Notes under the pieces: model-generated | Told to the model about the DNA's origin: nothing | Database searches by the model: none | Seen by the model: the letters and a program-made list of their open reading frames with translations, nothing else | Assembly (NCBI GenBank): GCA_033964015.1 | Contig: CM066912.1 | Location: 12,187,399 to 12,251,398 of the forward strand | From: Scolanthus callimorphus | Taxonomy: Eukaryota > Cnidaria > Anthozoa > Actiniaria > Edwardsiidae | Reading direction: 5' to 3' | Length of the DNA: 64,000 nucleotides | Part shown: positions 46,290 through 57,761 of the stretch, piece by piece | Layout of the letters: each line of letters starts with the position of its first letter | Position numbering within the stretch: position 1 is the stretch's first letter | Program-made: the position numbers and the translations under genes

Positions 46290-48818
46290 TTAACACACCT
46301 GCGTAGATTTACACTTTGTGTTTTGCTTTTTTATACCAGGGGGTACGCTAAAAGATCGCAAGCCTTGATTTTTGAACAACAACAAAATTGACGTCTTGAA
46401 AGTGTGAAATCTGGCAAATCACCCAATACTAAAACTTTTTCATTTTCATTTCATTTCTTTTTTATTGAGATATTTTTTAAGTATAAAATAAATGCACTAT
46501 GCTTGCAAGCACGTCTCTCTCCCTGTTTCTTATTGTTAGGTTTTTGCACTGTCATTCTCCTATCATTTTTTGTTGAGTGTGTGGTATAGGGGGCATCATT
46601 CTTTTTATAGTATACAAGGGAGGTGGCAAAAGTATTTTAACTTTGGCTAGGTGCATAAAAAATAACTTAAACCTGAAAGGACTGTTTATAATGTAAAGTA
46701 CAGCTTTATCATGAGATCACATCCACTAACACTATCTTGTTATATTGTGGATTGATAAAATAAAATTAGTCTAGATAAAATAAACCTATTTTCCATACAA
46801 CTACTACTGCTTCTTCTGACATCTTTCATTCCGTATGATAGTTCGGAGCTCCGCTTTTAGCCAGCGGCTAAATCTATATATTATAAATATATATTCTCGG
46901 AAAAACCTGCATTTCAATGCGCTGTGACTAGTCTAATGACTAATGACACATGTTAACGCATCTAAAATTCAGTGTCCTGTTGCTCAACTACACACCGAAC
47001 AACATAAATCATACTAGATTTATATTTTCATAGAAATCGCCGTCTAGCAAGACAAATAACAATGTTCATGGTCACTAAATTCACTTCCAAAAAGTACGTA
47101 AAATATATCCGGCAATCACAGCTAACAAATACGTGTCACGATCACTGAGGAAGTTCAACAATCAGGAGTAAAAACTCGTGCTATCGAATTTCCTTTTTAG
47201 AAATGCAAACAAAGCAATGGAACATGCCTGAATGGTATCTCTTTTGTTCAAGAAATTTCGTGAAAACTACGTCCATACGTCACGCAAGATGACAGGAGCT
47301 CGTACGAATTAGTTTCACAATTAAATTTTCTTTCTGGTTTTCCGTGTTTCTTTTCGTGCTATGAACCTAGCCTGAAGAAGGTGACTTATTATTGTTGCAG
47401 TGAACATATTTCTGACGAGCACTATTAATAAGTCTTAATATCTATGACAAAATATTGTATATTTAGTTTAAGAAACATGATTAGTTTCCGCCTTCGGCTA
47501 GAATAGATGATCATATCTTGAATGCGATAAAAGCTTGCCAGCGCAGAATCTTCTCGCTTCTGTAGATTAACTACAGCTGTAATCTTTCACAACTCCGTGA
47601 AGAGTTGGTACACAAAAAATAATGCGCGGTGTTTCACACCTCGTGCATTTCATAAAGTTATTGCCTTGTTTACATACTTTACTCATACATACTCACCCGT
47701 TAGGCCAAGTACAACGCGTGTAAAACAGATGTACCCCCTACTCATCAGGAATCAAGATTACCAAAGACAAATCATAAACACAATGAAGATGATAACTTGT
47801 AACAGTCAAGCCCTGGAATCCTCCACTTCGCACCACGCTTCTAAGACCTGATGTCTCGAACTTAAGTCTCCGTAATTAGAATTCCATATTCAGTCAGATG
47901 ACAACCTAAAAATCTAAGTTCACTCTTAGAAGTCAAACATTTCATTGCTAATTCCACTTTCGAGAATTCCTCAGCGTTATAGACCACGGGAGTGTTGGTT
48001 TTAGACCTTTGTTTAAATTCAGTGTTGATACAGAGCCCGTTGTTTTGATCAGTAATGCGTTTTAAGATATCTGTTGATGCCAATATTTAAAATGCGACTG
48101 ACGTTGTGTCCGCTAACAATGGAAAAACCAATATCCCGTAACAACATTTTAATAGCTGAGCTATCATCAACTATTCTAGCATTTTAAAAATAGAAAGCTA
48201 CAAATTTGCATATAAAATTTAAGAAACATTCATTAAATGGCTAGCGCAAAAACGTTTTTGGGATTCTTTTATTTAATCTATGGCTTATCTATAAGTTAGA
48301 ATTTATTGCTAATAGTATTATTAAATCTATTGTGTTTTTTTATAAGAGCACCTAAAAATGACTCGTATTAGTAAAAGGCCCTGAAGGATATATTTGTTCT
48401 GGTAATGTGACCCAATTTAATTCCATTTTAGCAATAACCAAATGCATTCTTCAGCTGTAACTACCAAGATACTATATCTATTTTATACTGGCCAGGGTTT
48501 TAAGAAGCACACTCTAAATAAAAACCTATTAAAAATATATTGTGTTTAGAAAAAAATCAGACAGTTATCGATATTGCTTATTTTATACAGCAATGATGTT
48601 GCTATGCCTGTTGCACATGTTGCACATCATTTATAAAAGGCATTGGCGACTGTCGGAATAGATCATGAGCCCTGCTATCAACCCTTCTATCGAAAAACAT
48701 ATAATACGTGCATTGAAAACAATCTTAAACCATTTGCATAGTCTCATGAGCCATCATCTCATTACTGTGTCTGCATAACATATGAACTAACTCTTCTTTT
48801 TTAACATTTGGATTTATC
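46290..48818. other. No supported gene
   Basis: An AT-rich spacer. A 75-codon minus frame (48083-47862, ...KSELRFLGCHLTEYG...) has protein-like composition but starts at TTG and has no domain or partner exon. I do not call it. Confidence 0.4.
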
Positions 48819-49099
48819 TTTACCACTGTATGCATTGCTACGCGACCTCAAAATTCAATGTTGCGATGGGCGATTGGCGATTTTTAGCCGTCAATCAAAC
48901 CAAAACGCTGGATTCGGCTGCTTTACTGGATCGATATTGATTGCAAAATCAACCAAAATGGTTTTAAGCTATCCTTGGCTTCCCTTGCCTAGAATGTTTA
49001 ACTCTCTGTTCAAGAAGATTGATTAAAAATTTTCTTGCGTAAAATCGCCCATCGCAACAGTGAATTTTGAAGGTCGCGTAGCAATGCATACAGTGGTAA
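48819..49099. mobile_element. Fold-back element
   Basis: TTACCACTGTATGCATTGCT and its inverse AGCAATGCATACAGTGGTAA bound arms of about 60 bases that include GGCGATT/AATCGCC. It has a GC-rich stem and an AT-rich loop. Confidence 0.88.
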
Positions 49100-50790
49100 C
49101 GTTTTTTTACACTCTTCATCAGTACGTGTCTTCAAGCTTTCAAAGGTTTCTTTGAATTCTCACAACTTTTGTTTGTGAAGTTTTTAAAGAGCCCATGTCA
49201 GCCACTCCTTTATTATTGCTTTCCTTCGATATTAGAAGAAGGATTACGTGTAGGAATTTCAAAAATAAACAGCTAAAAACAAAGTTTCAGATTTGATTTA
49301 CCAAATCCAATCAAGAACGTGCTCTGTATTCTCTAAATCAGCTGATGGAAATGGATACATTCTCAGACTTGGTATGTTGCCATGCTGTCAAAATGGGGGC
49401 GAACACAGGCTCTTTAAGTATTTGTTTCCTAAGAAGGATTTTCGAACTGGATAAAGACGCAAACTGTTCAGAAACCCTTTTTTTCAGTTCTTAGAATTTT
49501 CGAGTTGTATGCGCGCTGCACGCTCGTGATTGTATCGCGTGTACAACATCGCCAGTTAGACTCTCAGCTTGGAAATCCTTTTGAAAAACAACAACTTTAG
49601 AATATATATGTCGCTAAATGTTCAGATACACCTACTCATGCTATTTCTAGTTGTTTTGCGCTATTTCCCATTGGGTGAATCTGATTGGTCCGAAGACATA
49701 GGCATAAAATATATGATAAATCGTCTGCGAGTGGTTTCCCTCCTGATTTTCAAGAGAGGATCCACGGTAACTTTACATATATAATTTGCTCCAATGTTAA
49801 AAATATAATAGTTAAAATATAGTTGCAAAGTAATGAAAGTGTTTTTGTTTGAGTTTAAGCAAACATTTACATTTTTGAAGCAGATCCGTAATACTAACAC
49901 ACAGAATTGAAAAAAGGAACTTGAAAACGTAAAGGATCAAGCAGGGACCGCCTCCCTTTCCAAATATAATGGCGAGTAAGAAAACCCTTCTGTCATCATT
50001 TTTCTTGATTGACACTTTCTCGAACAGATCTAGATGTTCGGAAGGTTTTCGGAGTCACCAAATCTTATCCGAGGCTACGATTCCTTGACTGCCCCCAGGG
50101 AGACATCAAACCCGCGGTCAATGAGATGCCTTTTAGGTAGAACATGCATTTTAATCAGATCGAGTTAATAAGGCGGGCAAATGTCCCTGATTGTATAGCA
50201 ATTCTGCCCCATGTAACCCTAAGCTTTTCGTAGAAGTTTCTGACAGAAAAAAAATGCTATTTATGATCACTTGCCTATTTCATTTAATATTTATTTCGAG
50301 TGAAAGGCCGCGTGAAATTGATCGAAATACTTTGTCGTTGTAATTTCACATTGTTTGTTAATTGGATGTGCAAAAACCTGCTGCGGTTTAAAAAAAACAT
50401 CTGATTGGCTAGTGATAGTTGACGAGTCGGTATTAAAATATGCAGTCTGAATCTCAATCCCTGCCATCTTTGCATGTTCTGCTGCTGATGCTATGGCAAC
50501 ATGTCACAAACTATAGAATGCGCAAAAACAATTAGTCGCGAAGTTTTCTCCTTGTTGATCTCGTGAGTTTTCCTTCTTGAAGCTCTTTTTAAAATTTATT
50601 TCGATTAGTTGCTTGATTCCCAGATCGTATTTCGAGGCAAAACACAAGTAGAACACAAACTATTTCTACAAGCCTAGCAACATAATATCACTAGCTAAAG
50701 CACAATTTCCATCGGCTCTTTGGGAAATATAGCGCAATATTTCCAGTTGAATTCGGTAAAGCCGGGGAATTAATACGAGACACAAAATTA

Positions 50791-51170
50791 CACAACTTGT
50801 CGCGCGACATTGTTGCATTGCAAGTCTAATATTAGATATTTCTGGCTCCTTTTTTAATCAAATTCACAACAATGATGTAGCAACATTTGAATTTGATGAT
50901 CCCACATGCGAGCCCAAGGCGGAGTTTGCCCCTTAGCACTCCATTTCTACTGACTAATCAATCTGAATTGTTGACAAAATGCTGCGCGACAAGTTGTGTG
51001 TTTGATGAAGAACAAGCATCAAAGCCAGAATTCGTGGTTCAAAGTAGATCCGCGCTCTACTTCGCGCAACACGTTTTTACGTTTTTTTTTTTGCGCGAGA
51101 TGGAAAACGCGCAACGTCGATCCAAAACTTGCATTTGCACCACAACAATGTTGCGCGACAAGTTGAGGGG
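50791..51170. repeat. Repeat with inverted GCGCGACAAGTTG modules
   Basis: CAACTTGTCGCGCGACATTG near 50795 is inverted near 51145 (CAATGTTGCGCGACAAGTTG). A direct copy of the right-hand module sits near 50979. It is probably a decayed fold-back element. Confidence 0.55.
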
Positions 51171-51219
51171 TTTTGTGCGTCGTATTTCCCCTGCTTGAAA
51201 CAATAAAAAATATGTTTAT

Positions 51220-51600
51220 ATGTTCATTTCGGGATTCGTACAATATTCGTGTCTTCTAATATCGGATGAAAACAGCAACGAAAGAATGTCAAGGACATTA
51301 AACATCAAGGATGTTAAAGATGTAGTTATGTCTTCGCGTGCATTTTTGGCGGATATAATGTTTGCGTATAGAAAGATTGAAAATGGACTTAAATCCTTTC
51401 AGCCAATCAAAAGAATCAAAAGATGTAGTTTTGGTATACGAAGACAGCGGATTCTGAGAACGTATAATTGTAATGCCACACACGTAAACAAACACGTCAA
51501 CAATGTTCTAGATGCCTCGACAGAATATTTATTCATCGCGCGTGACGACATCACCGGAATATACTTCATGGCTGAATGCCATACAGTAGCTTTCTTATAG
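51220..51600 (+). CDS. Orphan 126-codon open frame, unknown
   Basis: One of the longest frames outside repeats (MFISGFVQYSC...FIARDDITGIYF...). It has no domain, signal peptide or partner exon, and the opposite strand is also partly open. It may be chance. Confidence 0.18.
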   Translation: MFISGFVQYSCLLISDENSNERMSRTLNIKDVKDVVMSSRAFLADIMFAYRKIENGLKSFQPIKRIKRCSFGIRRQRILRTYNCNATHVNKHVNNVLDASTEYLFIARDDITGIYFMAECHTVAFL

Positions 51601-52377
51601 AACGAGGCATTCATCGTTCATATTCAAATATGACGACGATTGTGACATTCAGCTATGAAGACTACACCTATTTCAGAAAAGGTTACGCCCTGTCACAATG
51701 TCTATTGTATCCTGCGGTGTGTCGATGGAGAAACTAAACATATCAAGATAATGTGTCGCTTTTGTCAATGCCAACCCGTGCGAGACGCGGACTACCTGTG
51801 TAGGAAATTTCCGAGCTCCTGGGGACCAAAATAAAGATGGTGGCTTACACGAACAACGATTCTCTCCAAAATCTGCAAGTTTTGACGAACCTTTTGACAA
51901 TTTAGGGTAACAAATAAGCTAGGAAAACTTCTGAAACTCCAAATATGGTAACTAGAAACTTCCATATAAGGAAATTTTAGAAAACGACACATTTCAACGA
52001 GAACTTTCTGGATATGAATAACGAAATTATCGCGGTTCACCCAGTATAGAATATGTATTGTACATAAGCATGTAAATAAGCATAATAATCTAACAAATAA
52101 GCACATTTATATATATTTTTTTCTCTTTGTTTTGTATTTGTATTTATGTGCGGGTTCCAGAAGTGATGTAAGGGGGGAGGAGGGGGGGGGGGGGGGGGGT
52201 TGTACTAGGATGCAGGGTGTAAGCAGTAATGACTGTGTAACCTTTTCCGGTAGTCAGGTTGATTAGTTGCATAACATGACACTAGCTCTAGCACTCTAGA
52301 CTCTAGCACTATTCACTGATATTGAATAGTGCTAGAGTGCTTAACAGTATATCATTTAAAAGGATTATAGTTACCAA

Positions 52378-52562
52378 TAGGACATTTCATGATGACGTGG
52401 TTGACTACAACTACAAGAAACCTTTTCGTGGCTGCTTGTGTAAAAAAAAATTAGGCTATTGTGTTCTTATTCATGAAGGAATTTGTTGATCTGAATAAGA
52501 AAAAAGAAACCGAAAAGGATTCTGGTAGTTGTAGTCACAGTCATCGTGCAAATTATGTCCTA
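52378..52562. mobile_element. Fold-back element
   Basis: TAGGACAT...GTAGTTGTAGT pairs with its inverse: GACTACAACTACAAGAAACC is matched by GGTAGTTGTAGTC. The termini TAGGACAT/ATGTCCTA are exact inverses. Confidence 0.8.
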
Positions 52563-52668
52563 TTTTGTGAAAAAGGCATCCAAATGAAGTGCTGAACAAT
52601 GACCTTGGCAAAGGACATAGACAATTTGCAAAATAATTAACAATAATTGGATGAGGTTGAGCATGCTA

Positions 52669-52758
52669 GTGAGATTTGTCAACGCCGGGGTTTGTATGTT
52701 ATCTGCCGAAGCGAACTGAGGCGGATAACACTAACTCGAGGCGTTGACAAATCTCACT
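52669..52758. repeat. Inverted repeat AGTGAGATTTGTCAACGCC
   Basis: The 19-base arm at the left is exactly inverted at the right (GGCGTTGACAAATCTCACT). The loop contains GTTATC(T/C)GCC paired with GGCGGATAAC, so the whole stretch can form one stem. Confidence 0.85.
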
Positions 52759-52759
52759 A

Positions 52760-55700
52760 TCATGCGAAAACCCAATTCAAAAATTTTACCGAAGGCGACT
52801 TCGCTAAACGAAGTCGACGATGAGGCATTGCTCGGCGAAACGGATTTTCAACTCCATCTTACGTCCACTTGGTATTTTCCACTTCGTATTCAATTCAAAT
52901 AGCCATAGTTGATGTTTAGAAATCCTGAGCAATGATCTCTCGGCAAAAATCATGACAGAGTTAACGATAATATTGGCAAAATTGGCTTTCGCTTTCGAAT
53001 GAAAACCAACATGGCGGCCAAGCCTATTGGTTTGCATTATGACGTCAATAGAATGCATCATTCCTAATGTCTGGAGTATGACGTCACCAACTGCGCGCCA
53101 GCAATATTTTGCTGAGTACTCTTAGCCAATGCGAATCTTGATAGTGGCATGGCTGAATAATAATATGAATTATTAACTTTGTTTCACAGACTTACTCTGT
53201 GCACTGTACGGGTGGCAAATTCGCAAATGTACCCTGATAATGCTTGAGCCTCAGGGACGGGGAAGGAGGGGCCCTATAACGGGTGAACGGGGATGCTCGG
53301 CCCGAAAGGGGCACAATTTTCGCGGTTGGGGGCAAGAAAACAGGCTAGGAAAGCTAAACTTTGGTATAAAAACAGGTCTTAATATTAGCCGGATTCGGCA
53401 TAGTTCTCGTTTGTTCAGGCCCTCCGTGCAAGGGAAAGTAGAACAAAACATAACAACGATACCGATGTTTTGATGGACTACACGATTTCAAGGCCTGCGC
53501 AGTCATATTCACAACTTCTCACTCTTATCTGTGTATTTTGCCTATTAATTGATCGTAGCTTGTACACTCACTTTTGTATCTGTTTTTACTACTAGCAACC
53601 TCTAGAAAGAAGATAAAAAGGAAATCAAACATTTTAATAACGAGAGCACAGAGTCGGTTGCGCCCTTAGCGCCTGTGTGTCGTGTTGTGTAGTGTTTGGT
53701 TGCCTGGCGGTGTTATGGAGAGCAAGTCATTAGAGATCATGTCAGGAAAAACCGGACCAAATCTCAACTTCGCCAGAGTTGAAAATTCACCCCATACATA
53801 TTTTTATTCTTAGGGTACGAGTTAAAGGGGCTCTCGCACGCTTAAAATTCGTCCACGGTGGACATTAAATTTGTAACCGTGAAAACACATTTTAATTTGC
53901 CCGTAGTAATCTAAATAATGGGCTCCGGATAATAGAAAAAACATTTCAATCAAGTGTTAGAGAGATGCAATTCTAGGTTGTTTCAACCTGTAATCATTGC
54001 GATTTGAGCTATTTTCTTGTTGGAGAAGTGCCCAGGAAGCGTGCGAGAGTCCCTTTAAACACCGTTTTTTTTTAGGCAAAACGCTCGACCAGGTGAAAGC
54101 TGAATAAGGAATAAAGAATAACGGCTGCCACGAACAAAAGACTAGTAAGAGTTATTGCGTCGAAAAAGCAAATGATAAGGAATTGTACTCTTTTGCCAAT
54201 TGAATAATGAATATCAGTTGTCACGTCAAAACTGTTTAACGCCTAAAAAATGCAAAATCGAAGAAAAATGCCAACCATCAAGGAACTATCAAGGCCAAAA
54301 AAAGGCCAAATTATTCTGCTTCCATCCCCGAAAAAAGTGCTCCCCTGGCAAAATTGAAAATAACAAGTGTGTCCAGCATCAATTATTGCGTTGCACCTGA
54401 GAAGTTTTCTCCCTGTCCATCTCTTGACTTGTCCTTCTTTGAGCTGTTAAAAAATTATTTCAAGGGGCAAGTGGCCTGATTCTCAGATTATATTCCTAGG
54501 CAAAACACAAGAGCACAGCAAATTTCTACAAGGCTGTAAGCGAAATTCAAAGTCACAAATTTGTCCGCGACGAGCAACTTCTCGGGTGACGGCATTCACT
54601 TTATGGCATTCCCTCGAGTGACACAGTCCGAGAACCGGTTTTCTCAATATAAGTGCGCCGAATTAGCCGAATTCACACTAGAGACGAGTTTTCCGCCTGA
54701 GACGAGTTTCTCGTTATGAATGTGGTTCCCTGTTCTTCTGTGATCACGCATAAAATTTTAGGGAGAATAGTAATATTTGTTCAAATTGTTTTGTCTCATG
54801 ATGGTGCTTTCAAAAACCGTCTAAGAAAGAGAAATTAAGAGAGATTACACGACGAGAAAGACTAGACAACATTAAAGGCAGCATTTTACTCAAACATGGA
54901 CATTTATTGATGGGTATATTTTACTTGTTACCTTTCTCCTTTACGCCTAGGCACATAAGACCTTGTCTTTTAGGGTATCTTTTAGGGGTAAGCCCGAAAA
55001 TTTCCGACGATCATCCCAAACCAAAAATATGGGACACAACCACCCCCCCGGGAAAATAACACACATACTGAAAAATTAGTTGTGATCTTGTATAAAAAAA
55101 AATGGCTGCCAGAAATTCCAGTACAGTAACATATTCTACAGCAGGCACTGTATGGGATTTCCAGGGTACATTGGGCACAATTGTTTTTGGACTTGACTAT
55201 TGTTGTTATTAAATTACTGGTCTGCCAATCACATTCTTTATTTGACTATTATTGGTGTAGTGTATGCAGTATCTGATGTTAAGAAACACTTAATAACCTT
55301 TTCAGGCTGATTTTTCAGAAAACACCCCAAAAGCAGGAACAAAATCAGCCTGAATCCCACCTGTTCTTTGAATGCGTGTATCGCAAAAATTGCCTTTTCG
55401 ACCGTGCTCATAGCCGATTTGCAAATCAGTCGGGAATGCCATAAATGTTTTTATTATCGGGTAAAAAATTATTTTTTTTTCCTCTGAAAGAATATCTCAA
55501 CGTAGTCGGGACTGTGTAAGGGCAACGTCGATCCGACATTTTAAGAAGTTCCCGTTTTGAGTTTCAAATTCACTAACTACATCGCAGTCGCAATGTCAAT
55601 TCTATGTCATTGTACAAGACTAATATAACATACCGTCCGTTCGACCACTATTCTTCAAGGCCGGACCAAAGTTTTCAAAAGCATAGCCGCTTCGACTTTT

Positions 55701-57350
55701 ATTTACAACCAAGTTCATGATCTTTCGACAAAGTGAATCTAAAAAAATCAATCGTTAACATCTAACGTACCTGTGCCAAGTGGGGCATCAATAATTTACG
55801 TCATCATGGTGCGAATGAAACAACAACTTTGATAAGTACAAGTTGCTAAATGTGCTACCAAGTGCTAACGGAAACAATTCTAGCTACAGAAACGACCCAC
55901 AGACGAATCCAGAGCGACAGCAAGATAGGGCAGGGGGGATTACTCTATTTAATTTGAAGACCTTCGACTCGCTTTGCTTCAGGGTTTGAGTAGTCGTCGC
56001 TTTCACTTATAATTATACTTGTCCCGATCAATGTTATGAAAAGGATGTTTAAAATGTGTAGTTCGTTAAACAGTTGCTAACAAACCTTTACGTTACGCAT
56101 TTATCGTTTCATCTAAAATTGTTTGTACCTATATCTTATCAAGCAAAATCAAAGTAATTATCGAACAAATGAAAACATGTAGAAGCACTTTTTCAGCAAA
56201 ACAGGACTACGCTAAATTGACGAAAAAGAACACTTTTAAGAAGGAAATTAAACGATTGAGACGAAGGAGCAAAGCTTTTTGACAACGACAAAATATATAT
56301 TAGACGTGCTTGTTTATAAGGTTGATTAGAGTTAGTTTAACGACGATGCATCCAGCGTATTATTCGATTATTGAATGTACGATTGAGTATCTCGTACTTT
56401 AATAAGACAATGTTTAAAATTCGTCGTATTATTGGCAAGGGCAGAAAAAAACTAATATATCAGCCAATAGCGGCGCGAGTTATCAGCTGCTTACAGAAAA
56501 CTGAAGAAAAGTAATAAACCACAACATAAACTCTTCTGTGCTAAATACATTATTGATATAACGAAGCTTGCATTACTGAACAAACGCAGGCTGTAGAAAC
56601 ATTTCGTTACGAAGAAGTGTATACATGAGAAGAATGTTCTTCTAAAAGGTTGGTTCCCCCTAATTTTTACTCTCTTTCATAAGTCTTAAAATTGCCAACT
56701 TGCTATAATGCCAGGGTACTCTCTGAACACTTTTTAGATGCAACTAAATCCTTCCAACAGTAGTTAGTATCTTCGATAGAAAAATACTGAACTCTACATA
56801 GAATATCGATAACTCGCAACGTTAATGTATCTAAAGTCTGCTAATTTTCCTGATTTTACCAATAATGCTGCTTTTCTAGTTTTAGTTTCTTTAATTCATG
56901 TCCACTAAGCAAAAACTTTCTACAAAGTCTAATGAAGTTGAAGATACGCAAAACACTGAATCTTATTTTCTGTAATACAGTTCTAAATATCACATTATTA
57001 TAGGTCAACCGTTACTTATACAAAACATGGACTAGGCGAATATTTTGAATCAAGATCATGGGGAACCACGAGAAAAATTGTTGCGCCCATTACACATAAG
57101 CATTAAGGTATGGTATTTATTTGTTTTAAAATAAACCGTAAACACACTGGATTTACCAATGCGCACTTCGTTTAAACCGAAGTCTATATTTATATCACAA
57201 TAAAACAATGTTTCATCATGTGAAATTATATACAATTATTACAGCAACTATTTCATTACGCCGAATATAATTAGAATTTCCTCTGATTAAAAAGGTTTTT
57301 CACAAGAGGTCTATCCAGCTGAATTTAATTATTATAATTGAATGAACTTA
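52760..57350. other. No supported gene; unique and repeat sequence mixed
   Basis: It includes the half MITE at 54671-54758. I looked for continuation of the exon at 57352 on the minus strand and found no matching acceptor. The 56-57.3 kb part is AT-rich and may be regulatory or intronic. Confidence 0.4.
54671..54758. repeat. Truncated copy of the 43175 MITE
   Basis: ATTCACACTAGAGACGAG, GAGACGAGTTTCTCG and GTTCCCTGTTCTTCTGTGAT match the left half of 43175-43396. The right terminal repeat is missing. Confidence 0.8.
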
Positions 57351-57351
57351 C

Positions 57352-57413
57352 ATTAATAAGAAATTGAACTGTTTCTTCTGTATTGTGCCAAATATCAAGC
57401 TTTGTGATTTCGC
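57352..57413 (-). CDS. Candidate internal exon, unknown gene
   Basis: 62 bases between AAACAACCAG and GTAAGT encode GEITKLDIWHN and TEETVQFLIN, in phase 1 in and phase 0 out. The word (E)(I)xKxxIWH(D/N) resembles PLAT/LH2 domains, but one short exon is not enough to assign it. It would be transcribed divergently from the Cys-loop gene at 57670. Confidence 0.3.
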
Positions 57414-57669
57414 CTGGTTGTTTTTATAAGCAGATGAGTCGAATCAGCTATCGAATCCAAGATTAATCGTAACACATCGGAACAATCATAATAAAGCAGT
57501 GTAAGAATGTGTCAAAGAACGATGCATCTTGCCTCTAGAAAACAAATTTGCACAAACTCTCATACACTGACCCCTAAAATATCCAGCGTTGCGACTCAAA
57601 CGCCAACCTTCCGAAAACATATTTCCTTGCTGTGTCAGAGAAAAATCGCGAAGGGTGGCATGTTAGGTC

Positions 57670-57761
57670 ATGTCAATGGCGGAATTCAGACTTGTGCAGC
57701 TGTGCGCCGTATTGATCGTGGTCGGAGGAGTTGACGCCAAAAACATCCCGCCACGAATAAA
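57670..57761 (+). CDS. Cys-loop receptor exon 1 (signal peptide)
   Basis: Two in-frame start codons lie at 57670 and 57676; the second has a good context (TCAATGGCG). The hydrophobic core VQLCAVLIVVGG is followed by a likely cleavage site after VDA. It ends before GTAAGT in phase 2. Confidence 0.75.

Noticed and set aside
47862..48083. 75-codon minus frame with protein-like composition
   Set aside because: It starts at TTG after a stop codon, has no partner exon, and I recognise no domain.
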